Below the pieces are notes generated by a model. The model was not told where the DNA came from. It ran no database searches and was given only the letters and a program-made list of their open reading frames with translations. A stretch of 64,000 bases of DNA, taken from positions 2,501,846-2,565,845 of the forward strand of contig JAPWDM010000033.1 of the NCBI GenBank assembly GCA_035578155.1, read 5' to 3'. Origin of the DNA: Brachynemurus nebulosus. Its lineage: Eukaryota; Arthropoda; Insecta; Neuroptera; Myrmeleontidae. Position numbers and translations under genes: made by a program. Positions 34,959-49,553 of the stretch are shown in pieces; positions within the stretch are counted from its first letter, which is position 1; each line of letters starts with the position of its first letter.

Positions 34959-35512
34959 GGCTAAGGCAACACGAGCGTTTTTTAACGCCTAGTTTTGAGC
35001 GGAAATTAACGCGACGTTTTTTAACGTCTAATTTTTGAGCGGAAATTAACGCGACGTTTTTTAACGCTGATCCGCGCGTACACGAGCGTTAAATAACTCC
35101 ATTAGTGCTTTTGAACTTTAAGAATTAATATCTCATTATCCACAAATTTCATTTCAATATTTATTGTGTTATAATTTGAAGTATGAAAAAAGAATGAAAT
35201 TGAATCATCAGTCTGTATCTCTCAATACATATGGGGTATAATATGGCGGATATTGCGTTTGACGTTAATAGCGTTATTTGTCGCTCATGTAGCCAGCCAG
35301 ATGCGTCACACGCGTTTTTTATCGTCGCATAGGCCTGAACCGCCTCGACCAATCTCCGGGCGTTATGACCTTGAGAACGCGTGTCTCTTTCCAGACTGAG
35401 CGATAATTTCCGCTACGTATAGTCAGTTAGATTCATATCAATGTTGTCTATATTTCTAGTGTTATTTAACGCTTAGAACTAGGCGTTAAAAAACGCTCGT
35501 GTAGCCTTAGCC
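34959..35512. mobile_element. PIF/Harbinger-like MITE (554 bp), TTA TSD
   Basis: The TIRs GGCTAAGGCAACACGAGCG and GGCTAAGGCTACACGAGCG (reverse strand) continue into TTTTTTAACGCC. TTA is duplicated at 34956-34958 and 35513-35515. Subterminal TTAACGC words repeat several times on the left side. Confidence 0.85.
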
Positions 35513-35596
35513 TTAAGGAGTTACATGGTTTTTTAGCAAAAAAACACTATTTTTTCGATTTTTTTGTTTAATAAGAAAATATAATTCTAGTTTTTT

Positions 35597-35955
35597 CGCT
35601 GATTTTTCGCCGTAGGCAAAGTAACTCGTGAAATCCTTATCTGAAATTAAAAAACAAAATTTTTTCACTCATATAGAAAAGATACTTAATTTACTTGAAC
35701 AAAGGGATTTAAAAAAAAATGAAATTTAAATTTTTGACAGTGTTTTAAACAAAAAGTTTTGAGTTTTGGTAAAAATTTTCGTGTTTATTGTTGATTTTCT
35801 ACTTGTAAAATGAGATGTAATGAACGGAAACAGTAACCCTTCGTTCAAGTACAAGCCATAAGCATCTACTAATAGAAAAAATTTTGTTTTTTGATTTTAG
35901 ATAAGGATTTCACCGGTTACTCTGCCTACAGCGAAAAATCAGTGATTTTCGAAAA
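35597..35955. repeat. inverted repeat, ~72 bp arms
   Basis: The arms contain GCTGATTTTTCGC and GAAATCCTTATCTGAAATT with their inverses near 35,890-35,950. The loop is about 210 bp. Probably an unclassified MITE. Confidence 0.6.
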
Positions 35956-36143
35956 TTAGCTGCCAATAGCCTGATTATCATTTTTTTTCATGAAAATTTT
36001 TTTACAGTATCAAAACAATACCCATGTAACACCTCTTAATATAAAATGTCCATTATTTGGAAATTATGTTTGAGCGCTTATTCTTAAAACTATATGCGTC
36101 TATCTATATATAGATGGGCGCATGTAATTTCAACTTTTTTTTA

Positions 36144-36225
<82 letters not shown>

Positions 36226-36386
36226 CCACGCCCATCTGGAAATTCATGATGATTCATAGAAAATTTGGAAATTTTATATCTTAAAGCAGCGGTTTCTAAA
36301 GTGGGGAGTGCAAGGTTCGCCAGGGAGGCGCAGGTTAATGGCAAATATCGTCGCTGTTTTGATAAAATCATAGTTTTAAGAATAAG

Positions 36387-36421
<35 letters not shown>

Positions 36422-36603
36422 GTATTAAAAAAAGTGGAAATTGCCACGCCCATCTGGAAATTCATGATGATTCATAGAAAATTTGGAAATTTTATATCTT
36501 AAAGCAGCGGTTTCTAAAGTGGGGAGTGCAAGGTTCGCCAGGGAGGCGCAGGTTAATTGCAAATATCGTCGCTGTTTTGATAAAATCATAGTTTTAAGAA
36601 TAA

Positions 36604-36662
<59 letters not shown>
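36144..36662. repeat. tandem duplication (217 bp) with (AT)n arrays
   Basis: 36,224-36,419 and 36,441-36,640 are almost identical (shared ATTGCCACGCCCATCTGG, CTTAAAGCAGCGGTTTCTAA). (AT)n arrays lie before, between and after them (36,144-36,222; 36,388-36,422; 36,605-36,662). Frames encoding IYIYIY come from the arrays. Confidence 0.85.
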
Positions 36663-36665
<3 letters not shown>

Positions 36666-37465
36666 GTCGTAGTTCTATGACATCTTCAGTGGAAATTATG
36701 TTTATCACAAATGTTAAAAAGCAAACAAAAAATAATTATACTTAAATTAGAAAGAAAAGAGTTATACTTAAATTAGATACTTAGAACTAATACAAACTTT
36801 TCAATAATAATTAAAGTTTGTATTGGTTCTAAGTACAGGGCCATAACTAGGCTGGGGCAGCCGAGACACTGCTCTGGCGCCCCAAGGGAATACAAGCGAG
36901 CTCCCAAGAGAATACAAGAAATTCCAAATTTGTAAATTTCTTGGCAAGTTAGGGCAGCAAACGACTGACAAGCAAAAAAAAATCGCCGCGTTTTATTTTG
37001 GCGGAATTTTTTGTTTTTGCCCGGGGCGGTGTAGGGACCCCGAATGTACCTCTGCCCCGAGGCCCCTGAAGATCTAGTTACGGCCCAACCTAAGTATCTA
37101 ATTTAAGTATAACTGTTGTTAACTTTATAGTATTGTCCAGTTGTCAATATCTAGAAGTTGAAATCCATTTGTAGGCAGCTCTTTTGTTGGTTATATAGGA
37201 GTCAAATTTTACAGTTAAAAAGTCTGAGTATTCATAGCTTCAGTACCATTGATGACTAATTGCTTTTAGAGTAATAGAAGGATTATCTACTAGATCAAGT
37301 AGATATAATAGTCGTAGTGAAGGTAGGGCAATAAAAATTAGTGTAACAGCTGGTAGGATAGTTCAAATATCATTATACTATTTTTTGTTTGCTTTTTAAC
37401 AGTTATGATAAACATAATGTTCGCTGAAAATGTAGAACTGCGACGAAACATTCGATAACCATTTT
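36662..37465. mobile_element. foldback element interrupted by a hAT-like MITE
   Basis: The outer arms 36,662-36,745 and about 37,375-37,455 are inverted (CGTCGTAGTTCTA; AAAAAGCAAACAAAAAATA). An inner hairpin (ACTTAGAACTAATACAAACT and inverse, 36,780-36,835) is broken by the hAT-like insertion. Confidence 0.7.
36836..37088. mobile_element. hAT-like MITE (253 bp), 8 bp TSD
   Basis: It starts CAGGGCCATAACTAG. The right end, read on the other strand, is TTGGGCCGTAACTAG. Flanks TCTAAGTA (36828-36835) and CCTAAGTA (37089-37096) differ at one base. Removing it restores the host hairpin. CAGGG ends and 8 bp TSDs are typical of hAT. Confidence 0.8.
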
Positions 37466-38760
37466 ATAGTACTGATAGATGGTTTAATTAAAGTGTTCTT
37501 ATTCTAACCCATTCCTAGTTCTCCTGAATAGAAGTGTGGTGGAATTTGAGTCAAGTACACAACGAACGGGTATTTTAAGGTCTAAATTATATTTCATTTT
37601 TGTATATATTTAATGCCCCCTTAATATTTTATATAATTGCTTATATTATACAATGATAGGTTTATGTAGTATTGTGTTGCGTGTACCAAAATTGTTTGGT
37701 GGGAACACCACTCTTATGTCATATTTTAGCGACACTGGTTCGCTCGTATAGGAAAGCTATACCCCATTTCAAATACAATTGAGCATGAATCATCTTTAAA
37801 GAATTAAATAATTCTTTTATTCGAAACAAATCAATCTTCTATTCTTTTCTAAAAACAAACTGCAAATTTAAAATTTACGCAAGTGCAATAATGAAAGAGA
37901 TAGAGCCAAGAAAACTGAAATTCTTTAAATTCATAAGTGATGAATCATGGTTAAATTTAAGTGAAATGGATATTAACTTTGTATCTAGTATATCTGTGAT
38001 TATACCTGTACCAATTGTTTTAGAAACATTAAAACCCTACTTTTACTTTTTTCGGAAATTTTTGTAGTATTTAAACAGAATTTTGTCAAAAGTTCTTTTG
38101 CTTTTTAATTTGGGCCCTATTTGGTGATCCTGATGGGTAATTCTAACCACACGTTTATTTAAGTTTGACATTCTAAAATTTTTTATAAAATCAGTTTCTT
38201 ATAGTGGCATCGCTCCGGTCGCCCAATGACTCTAAAGTAGCTATATTCATATGTATTTTAATAGCTTATCTAATTTTCGTAGATCCTCATATTGCTAATT
38301 TTATGAACTATTTAATCTCTGATCCTTTTTGAAATGGAGTATTATAAGATGGAGATCTTACTTATATGGGAGGAATTGACAAAATTGGTCACGAAAATGG
38401 CACATATAAGGCCTTCTTTTTTTACCACTCGTGGCGTTAATAATCTCAAAATACTGATGTGAATATAGCGAATATAGTAACATAAAACGGATAAAACAGA
38501 ATGTAAATACAGTACTTATTCTCAAATGGAAACACGTCGGGACTGGGGAAGTGAGTGTTTCCATTTGAGAATCACTAATGTCGGTTGATGATATTTAATA
38601 ATAAGGAAATACATAGAAATTACATATGTATGAAATAAACTCTTATAGTTTGAATTACTTTATACGGCGGATATCCAATGGTACTGACTCCGATTTTACA
38701 TAGTGACGTCAGCGAATTATATATTATACAATATAAATGATGCGACGCAAAATAAAAGGT
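37465..38760. repeat. fragments of interspersed repeats, no gene
   Basis: 37,765-37,965 copies 29,560-29,760, and 38,020-38,290 copies 31,500-31,780. Short inverted words TCTCAAATGGAAACA (38,519 and 38,555) recur at 42,325. Nothing codes. Confidence 0.55.
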
Positions 38761-38762
38761 GT

Positions 38763-40254
38763 CCGGAATTTTGCGAACACATGATTTTCGCGGAAATTTG
38801 CGAACAGTTAGGGTTTTTACTACCTGAGACTGACCTGACAATAGGCATAGACTTATAGGCATACTTGAACGGCGGAAATTTGCGAACAATCTTTTTTTTT
38901 CCTTTTAAAATTTGTTAAAATAGGGTAAACGCTCATTTACAGAATGAACTTAATTATATCAGCTTGGAAAACCTGACACATTCCGTTTTTGTTTATACAT
39001 CTTAAATGTTGGAAAAATATGACTGACCTCCCACTAACACCGACAACAAAATAGTGATAATATTATTTTATTACAGTAGATAACAATATTAAACGAAGGA
39101 GAAATAATTCTAATTGTTAATAAATACGAGTACACCAATAAAATGACAAAACGTAAAGACAAACTTAATTTTGTTAGTTCGGGAATCCTAAATAATTTAA
39201 GTAATGCTGCTTAAATTTTTTGAAAAGGGAATGTGTACGCCCATTATTACCATCTATACGTAACACAATGAAGTAATAAGAATTAACGGTATATTTTTAA
39301 ATATTTTAAAACTGCTTTTTGGTAAATACGTACTATTTATTTACTTTTTATTATCAACATCCATCATAAAACACATTCCTTAGAATTTTCCCGTAATGAG
39401 ACACCGCTAAAGTGCTAAATATCAATATAAATCATGGTTATCGTCTAGCTTATCTCATTTACGTTGTAACTAGCAATATGGAAATCGTCTTAACCAACAG
39501 AGCTCATGTGCTCAGTACAATGGATTTGCTTACCGAAAATTTCGGCATTCTAAGGAAAATATTATAACGTGGATGTGTTTGCGCCAGAAATCAACAAAAT
39601 GCAAAGGAATATTGCGATCGAAATAACAATAGCTATTATCATTTTGCCAGGCCAAAGCTTGGATAAAGTGTGATGGAAATCAATTTGGTGATAGGAAAAT
39701 AGTGTACCGTCATAAATACTTACAGCAAATCACGAAATTAGTAAATAAACAGGAAAATTTAAGTTTTTCACATTACTTTAATCTTTAATATCTTACTAAT
39801 CAATTATGCGCAAAATATTATGCTTTTTTATAATAAAATGTTTATTATATTTCATATATTTTTATTTTATTTCATTTTTATAATATTATGAAAATTCTGA
39901 ATAATACATCTGTAAACAAACCTAATGATGCAATACCTTATATTCTTATACAATGTACATGCTGATTAAATGTCGAACTTGTCGATTTTTCTCTTTTATA
40001 ATGGGTAATAACATATTTACTTGCACATTTCCTATAAAAATAATATTCCAAAACATTTTGTTTAAATACATAATAAAGGAGCGTTCACCTTATTTTGCTA
40101 TATTCTAAGTGGAAGTGTAAAAAACTAAAAGTGTTCGCAAATTTCCGCTATTCAAATATGTAGGTAATCTTACCCGGTCAGTCTCAGGTAATAAAAATCA
40201 TAACTGTTCGCAAAATTCCGCTGTTCGCAAATTTCCGTGTTCGCAAAATTCCGG
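38763..40254. mobile_element. TIR element with repeated subterminal motif
   Basis: The ends read CCGGAATTTTGCGAACA in both directions. The word GGAAATTTGCGAACA or GGAATTTTGCGAACA occurs two to three times on the left and three to four times on the right. A shared block CCTGAGACTGACC follows on both arms. The 1.3 kb interior shows no transposase. Confidence 0.75.
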
Positions 40255-40884
40255 CATTCAAATAAAAATAGGAAATATGCATATAACTCAAATAAATATT
40301 AAATTTTTTTTTTTTTTGTATTCTAGTAGTATATCGAAACTTAATTGTGACAGTAAAAAACCTTTCTATTCGTAAATTTTAATAAAAAAAAATATTTTAA
40401 AATATAAAATTTTAAATGGAATTTAAATAAAACTAAATTTGCTGACGTAACTCGGCATGGAAGCACATTCCAAAAGAAACAACGGAAATAGATAAACAAA
40501 CTTCGTTTCTTTTCATTATTTACTAATAAACGTCATAAAGATATGCCTTGTGCATGTTGGTTGTTTTTATTTTGCTTAAATTTCCTTTATTTCTTTTTTA
40601 TTTTATTTTCTTTGTATATTTAATTATATTTATCTATTAGCAACTCTAGTTTCAAGATTAGTACTAGTTATGCCAGGATACGTCATTTCCGACGCGCGCA
40701 ATGCAATCTTGTTTAAACTAAAAATTATTTTTTAAAATTACATAAGGGTACTGATATTTTTTTAAAATATTTTTTTAGAGATAATATTAGTTCCTCTAAC
40801 GATTTAAGTAATAAAAAAATACATGCATATTCTCTATTGTTAAGTTTATTTTAAAAACGATCGAAAAACCCACTTTATAACTGA

Positions 40885-42262
40885 CAAGTAAAGGGCCCGA
40901 GGCCGGACCTATCGATTTCGATAAAACTTAGATATGTTGTAGAACACTAAAAAATAAGCGACACGTATTTTTTTTATCGGCGGAAAAACGGTTTGAAGGG
41001 TTGAAATCGCCCTCCAAAAATTGGGGTAAAAATTTAATTTTTTAAAAATCTCGAAAACGGTAAGAGAGCAAAAGTTTAAATTGGCGATGTTGCTCTTTTT
41101 TAAAGAGCTATCTATTGATATTAAATTTGTTCAAATTACATCAGCAGGAGTGATTGGGGGTTAAAATTTGCTCAGTGTCGTAATATTAAGTCTAGGGGTA
41201 GTTAACTAGGGGGTGACTGTGTCGAATAGTCGCACTACTTGAGTAGTTCAAGAAGTTTCTCTTCATGGAAAATAGTTTAAGACATTTAGAATAACGTAGA
41301 AATAAAATTTTCGATTTCAAAATTCAGTTTGAGCAACATTGGGGTGGGGGTGAGTCACCCTCTTAAATTACATACTAGTTAACCATACACTCATTTTTAA
41401 TATTAACACACTGACAGTGGGTAATAATCTCACAATAAGTGGTTCTGAAGTTGGACTGTCGTATGTAAGGTTTTTATAAGGTTTGTTTTTTAATGGATGT
41501 TATAGTTTTCGTTATCGAAAATTATCGATATCGAAAATAACGATATTTTAAAAATGAATGGAAACCTAATAAAAACCTTACATACGATAGTCCAACTTCA
41601 GAACTACTTATTGTGATATTATTACTTACTGTCTGTGTGTTAATATTAAAACGAGTGTATGCTAACTAGTATGTAATTTAAGAAGGTGACTCACCCCCTC
41701 TCCAATGTTGCTCAAACTGAATTTTGAAATCGAAAATTTCATTTCTACGTTATTCTAAATGTCTTAAACTATTTTCCATGAAGAAGAACTTCTTGAACTA
41801 CTCAAGTAGTGCGACTATTCGACACAGTCACCCCCTAGTTAACTACCCCTAGACTTAATATTACGACACTGAGCAAAAACAGGTCAATTAGATTTTCTGA
41901 CGTAAATTTCAAATCTGTAAACAGAATTTTTATATTGTTTAATTTTCATCCCCTTTTTGCAAAATTAACCCCTAAATTTTAACCCCCAGCCACCCCTGTT
42001 GACACAATTTGAACGAATTGCATACCAATAGATAGCTCCTTAAAGAAGAGCAATACTGCCAATTTGAACTTCTGCTCTATTTGTTACCGTTTTCCAGATA
42101 TTTAAAAAATTAAATTTTTACCTCAATTTTTGGAGAGCGATTTCACCCCGTCAAACCGTTTTTCCGCCGATAAAAAAAAATACGTGTCACTTATTTTTTT
42201 AGTGTTCTACAACATCTAACTTTCATCAAAATCGATAGGTCCGGCCTCGGGCCCTTTACTTG
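40885..42262. mobile_element. foldback element, ~650 bp arms
   Basis: The arms 40885-41540 and 41545-42262 are reverse complements; the left arm lacks about 110 bp present on the right (about 41,880-41,990). The ends are CAAGTAAAGGGCCCGAGG, with TGA just outside both, a possible 3 bp TSD. The centre holds TTATCGATATCGAAAATAAC. No coding frame. A half copy lies at 17,515-17,985. Confidence 0.8.
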
Positions 42263-42269
42263 TGAGTTG

Positions 42270-43700
42270 AACATTGAAAAAGATTCCAGAAGATTCTATT
42301 CAAAAACTAGATAATATAGAAGCTCGCGTTTCCATTTGAGAATAAGTACTGTACCGCTTTCGTATCGTACTAACACGAGTGCCATCTTTGATTTAGACAC
42401 TTTTTTGAATACATTGAGTTTCGTCTCCTTGTCTAATACATTGTCCATACTTTTTGAGGTCCCATCTGAGGAGAATATTTCTAACTCACAAAGAGTTCTG
42501 ATCCCTGACCACATTTTGGAGTCTCAATAATATCTGCGCAAAATTTGGTTAAAATTCGTCTAACCGTTTATTCTGGACGTTTTTTGGGTCCATATTTTAC
42601 GTTTTTGCATGCACAGTAACTATCAATATTCTGATTATATATTGAAATTTACTGGGAATTAATTTGAGCAAAGTGGGATTAGTAACAAATAAGATATCGG
42701 CATTTAGTGGAATGTCATGGTAGCGCCGTAGCTATTGTTACTTCGATTTTGAAGAAATTCGTAGGGAACCATAGATATACTAGATTAAGCGTACATATAA
42801 AAATCTGTTGCCGGTAGTAGAGCAAACTAGGTCTACTCACAGTTAGCTGATCACTCGTTCAGAAGCAGTGAAACCGTATAGATCAATTATTGGTGATTGT
42901 TATAGTCATTCTTGCCATCGCCGTACCAAGCAGTGCACCTACTATTTGTCTATAAGACGACGATCTCTAATAGCAGGACGAAGGGAAGAGGAGAATTGAC
43001 ACGAACTGTTATGCTAATAAGAGACAGACGGAATACATATTATGCTAAAAAGAGACAGATCACAACGAAGACAACGACGACGTCAGAGATCATCGTCTCA
43101 TAGACAAGTTGTACGTACATAGTTCCACAGATACGTATGCGACACAGATTAGATCACTCACATACACAACACAGAACACACACATACAAGCTAAACCCAG
43201 TGCACATACATAACATATAGTTGGGGATTTTCCATCCATTTTTGGCAACATTGGTTTCGCTAGTATAGAGATTGTAGTGTACGTTCTGTATTCTGTGTAG
43301 GGAACCATCATAATTTCTGAAAATTTCATTTAAAAAGAATCGAATAGTTCAGAAGCTATGTCCCTTGGTGCGATTTGGCGCCACACAGACGGACCGACAG
43401 ACAGACACAAAACCAAAATTGTTCAAGAAAGTCTAAAAAGTAAAACGTGCGTGAAAATTTTCAATATGGGAGGGGAAAAATTTTTATATTTCAAAAGTGA
43501 TTACAATACTATCGCTACTTTAATAGTCTCGGAAGCAAAAAATTAATAAAAAGTAAAACAGTTGAAGACATACATGCTGTAACAAATTGAATAGAAATAT
43601 CTGATGCCCCTGACTGCTTTACTTTTTATTTATTATTCTTTCTCTTTCATTTTGTTTCAATCTTTTTATTTCGCTTTTTATGCAATGAGGTTTTTTGATT
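42270..43700. other. no gene supported; less AT-rich block at 42,780-43,420
   Basis: This stretch has a more mixed base composition than its surroundings, with GAGACAGA and ACGACGACG words and a GACGGACCGACAGACAGACA phrase typical of repeats. The 62-79 residue frames here have no recognisable domain. Confidence 0.4.
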
Positions 43701-43704
43701 TGTT

Positions 43705-43915
43705 AATTTAGAATGTTTTAAACCTAAGTTCCCAAATATTTGACCAACTTGCACAGGAAATGAAGGATTCTTCCATTTAATAATTGCTTCTTTATTATAA
43801 AGAAGAAATTATTACATGGAAGAATGTTAAATTATTTTTAATCCTTCATTTCCTGTGGAAGTTAGTCAAATATTTGGGAACTTAGGTGTAAAACATTCTA
43901 AATTATTACATTATC
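43705..43915. mobile_element. hairpin MITE, ~210 bp
   Basis: The arms share TAGAATGTTTTA, CCTAAGTTCCCAAATATTTG and CAGGAAATGAAGGATT in inverted orientation. The loop is very short. The right arm carries about 17 extra bases. Confidence 0.75.
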
Positions 43916-44387
43916 CCAAAAATATATACTGAGGTATATAACCTATTGATATTTGTTAGATAGCTTTCTTCAACTGAATATGAGTTCCTCTAATAATTTG
44001 GACAAAAACGTACATGCATATTTTTTATTACATGTTAACTGTCAGCGAACTCATTGTCGAAAAAATAATGATAAACATTATGATTGAAAGTTGTAGTATT
44101 TACTGATCAATTTGCTTTCACTACTGGCGACGCAAAGCTTACGCGAGCGCCTTTAGTTTTTTAAATTATAAGCTGTAACAATGTAAACATTTTTGTATAG
44201 GCACAGCCTGTGTTTATTTTGTAAACACAGGCTCATATATGTGTTTATAGTGTAATAAAAAATATTAAATAAAAATATTTACAATGATCCACTTTGATTA
44301 TAAACGCAATTGCAGCTAATATGTCGTTCCTTATTAATCTGTCAACATTAGGGATTCAGAGTAAATATTTTCTGATTAAAGTTGTAC

Positions 44388-44547
44388 CTGTTTATGGAAG
44401 AAATGCCCACATTTTAATATGCTTTTTTCTTGTTTTCCAAATACGTCACGGCAAATAGCACAAATTTCTTTATTATATGTTTTCCTTCTATCAGAAGTTC
44501 TCTTGCGTCTTGTACTTCTTTCAGCTGGTTCGTACGAAGCATCCTCA
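44388..44547 (-). CDS. RING-H2 protein, penultimate exon (first half of RING finger)
   Basis: This 160 nt exon lies between acceptor CCGTTTTAG (44,548) and donor CAG|GTACAA. It encodes a basic linker (RSTRRKRTSDRRK, residues 982-994 of the partial protein) and then ligands Cys1001, Cys1004, Cys1018, His1020 and His1023 (ICAICRD...LKCGHFFHKQ). The missing ligands are supplied by the next exon, 16.8 kb away. RING-H2 fingers bind two zinc ions and recruit E2 ubiquitin-conjugating enzymes; E3 activity is inferred from the family. A 65 bp intron separates it from the exon upstream; phase is 2 in, 0 out. Confidence 0.9.
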
Positions 44548-44612
44548 CTAAAACGGAAGCAATAGAAATCTATTAAATGAATTTATTACAAATTCTAAAA
44601 AAGTGATGTTAC

Positions 44613-45360
44613 CTTGTAGAGACGTCATCCTTGAATGGGAACGCTGTTGTCTTACAAGCGTATATATTACTTTGATCAGAAAATCGTACATCATCATATT
44701 CATTGCGTGGTGCGATTTTTAACGAACTTATTTTTTTCATACTGGTTTCCATATCCGAACATTTACCAGATTCTATGTTAAAATTTGTTCTTATAATAAT
44801 AAAGGTTTCAAGTTTGCTCTTGATATTCCAAACTTTAAAACAAATTGTGATAGGTTTTAAATAGAGATCAAAAAATCGCAGTTTCTTCTTCTTCATTTCA
44901 ATCTGCGTATCAGGATCACATTTAGATATAAGATTTGATAATTCAATAGATAATTCGTCCGGCGTTAATGAAGATAATTTTCGGCACATATCTGGCTTAA
45001 TGATTATATCGAAGTGGTTGTAATTGTGGGGTCCAGCAATATATTTGCCTAAATGGGTAATTGATGACATCAAACGTTCTTCATATTTTGATTCATCAAT
45101 TGTGTATTTTTGAGCAGGAACATTTCCGAGTGATACTTTGAATTGTTTCTTTACGTCTGGAGTGCGCGATCGTGGCAGAATATCTGAACAGTCTCCATCC
45201 GAAGGAACATTACAGTCGGCAGATTTTGATGGTTGTTTTTCAAAATACTCTTTAGGTTTGAGACCTGACGGAAAAATATTAGAAGATGAAGTAGTTGGTG
45301 CATTTAACAATTCTTTATTTTCTGGAACTTTTAGAACTCCAAAAACTGGGCCATATATAT
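44613..45360 (-). CDS. RING-H2 protein, central exon of 748 nt
   Basis: It encodes residues about 723-972. It opens with YIYGPVFGVLKVPENKELLN, which lies upstream of any Met in the exon. A Ser/Pro-rich stretch follows, then a probable folded segment (about SKYEERLMSSITHLGKYIAG onward, alternating hydrophobic and charged) with LFDLYL- and ITICFKVW-like strands. I do not recognise a named domain. Acceptor ACTTTTTTAG at 45,361; donor ACAAG|GTAACA at 44,612. Phase 1 at the start and 2 at the end match the neighbours exactly. Confidence 0.85.
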
Positions 45361-45414
45361 CTAAAAAAGTAATTTCATTATTCTACAATTATCGTTTCTA
45401 ATGTTTTTCAAAAT

Positions 45415-45790
45415 AAAATCATAGTTTTCGTTTAGAATACCTTCCTGATTGACCTGGAACTTACAAGAAAAGGTTTCGAACTGTCAATTCGCAATTTTGA
45501 TGAAACTTCGTATACGTGTAGTATAAGCAAAAATAACGGACCCGTATTTTACTTTATCTGCCACAGTCGCCATTTAAGGTCGCCAAATCAGCCCTCAAAG
45601 TTGGAGTAAAATTTCAATTTTGTTTGACTACATGAAAATTACGGCAGATAGAGAAAAACTTTAAATTGACACCACACTTTATTTTCAGAGAGCTTTCTAC
45701 TGATGTATAGATAGCCAGGGTCGGATTTACTGGAGGGGGGCGAATCTACTGTTTAGGTAAAATTGGGGGTAAATTTTGAAATAGCGTGGA
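45415..45790. repeat. interspersed repeat fragment
   Basis: TCAATTCGCAATTTTGATGA, ACGGACCCGTATTTT and TTAAATTGAC...AGAGAGCTTTCTACTGATG-type text resemble the arms at 17,515 and 40,930 and the MITE at 54,395. Confidence 0.5.
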
Positions 45791-46255
45791 TATGCTCCGG
45801 TATATTAGAATTTGAATAGCATATATCAAATCTACATGAAAAATTCTAGTTTACCTGTTTTTGCTCAAAGATGTAATTTAAAGTCTCAAGTCTTAAAACT
45901 AGACAACTAATTTGAGGTATGAATCTTAAATTTTACACACAATCAGCAGAATAATAATTTTTAATAAGGTTTTCAGTAAGTAAATTGCCTTGTAATTAAT
46001 AACTGGCCAAAATACATGAATAATAATGTTTAATAAGGTTTTAATACCTAGGTACTACTTTTGTCAACACGTACAAAATTTAAGCCTTCTAGGTTTACTC
46101 AGCGAGTCTCTAGGTGTGTTAGAAAAAAACCAAAAAATCTACATCGACTATCTAATAATGTCTCGGTCAATTATCTACAACATATCCAAAATTCAGCTTC
46201 CTAAGATGATTTGGAAGGAGTAGAGGGGGAAAATAAGTATTTTGGCTGGATCTAA

Positions 46256-48368
<2,113 letters not shown>

Positions 48369-48369
48369 T

Positions 48370-48800
48370 AACACGCCTACAGCCCCTCAGAATTAACGTA
48401 GAGGATTGAAATTTGGTATGTTGATAGAGTTCGTACTTAGGGTGTGCTTTTTGGAGGTTTTAGTATTTTACCCCCACCCCCATCATTTTTAAGCTACAAT
48501 TTCATACTTTTTCGACGTTTTCGAAGTTTGTACCACGCGTACAGATCACCCAAATAAACCTAGAGGGCTGAAATTTTGTATTCGGATTGAGTTAGTATCA
48601 AGGGTGTGCCTTTTGGAGGTCTCAACCAAAAAAAGTTTGGTTTATACAAAAAAAAAAACATGATTTTTCTTGTTTTTTAGCAGTTTTGTCAAGGTTAAAA
48701 TCTCCCCAAATAAACCCAGAGGGCTGAAATTTTGTGTATAGGTTAAGTTAATAGTCTACCACTGCTTTTTGGAGCTTTCAACTTTTAACCCTTACACTTA
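48370..48800. repeat. ~160 bp tandem repeat, three diverged units
   Basis: AGAGGGCTGAAATTTTG-like text recurs near 48,405, 48,566 and 48,717, each followed by a TTTTTGGAG.T block. Not coding. Confidence 0.65.
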
Positions 48801-49198
48801 ATAAATCAAAATTTTTGGGTTATATTTTCTTAAAAACATATTCATTGGATTAAGAAAACTTGCTTTCATGCTTATTAAGAAAAAAAAAAAGGATGTTTAA
48901 TTTATTTATTAATTTTTATAAGTCAGTTTAACGCCTTTAGGACTAGTGACGAGCTCAGCTCGTTATACTAATTTTTAGAAAAAATTTAACTGACGAATGT
49001 ATATTGCCTTATATATGTAACTGAAGGCTGTACAGTAAAGACTGATCATATTGTAAATAAATTAAGCAAAACGTACCCAACTTGCAATTATACTTATAGA
49101 GATATTAAATTTTTTATCTAAAATATTGAAATATATGGCGGTACTAAAGGGGTTAATTGCACATCTAAAAATAGTGTTCCGGTATAGAGGCTTTTACG

Positions 49199-49279
<81 letters not shown>

Positions 49280-49466
49280 GAAAAGAACAACAACTGCAAA
49301 TGACGCATTCACATAAATTTGTTTTGGACAAGCTCGTAATATAGCTATCTCTCACAAGATCTACTATCTAATATATTGAAAAAGGATAGTACCTAGAAAT
49401 TATAATAACTTTTATATGTGACAAATTTTATTTTTGAAATGGGTCATTTTCATTTGTTTAAATAAG

Positions 49467-49551
<85 letters not shown>
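49199..49551. repeat. two long (TA)n microsatellites
   Basis: (TA)n at about 49,199-49,276 and 49,471-49,551, separated by 195 bp of non-coding sequence. Confidence 0.9.

Positions 49552-49553
<2 letters not shown>

Larger units (their letters stand above)
27550..44387 (-). other. terminal intron of the RING gene (16.8 kb)
   Basis: The donor is CAG|GTACAAC at 44,387 and the acceptor TTTTTTCAG at 27,550. The intron interrupts the RING domain between its fifth and sixth ligands and holds most of the transposable elements listed between 28 and 44 kb. No independent gene is supported within it on either strand. Confidence 0.8.

Noticed and set aside
42296..42530. Overlapping plus and minus frames of about 64-72 residues
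   Set aside because: Mutual shadows in repeat-derived sequence, with no conserved motif.
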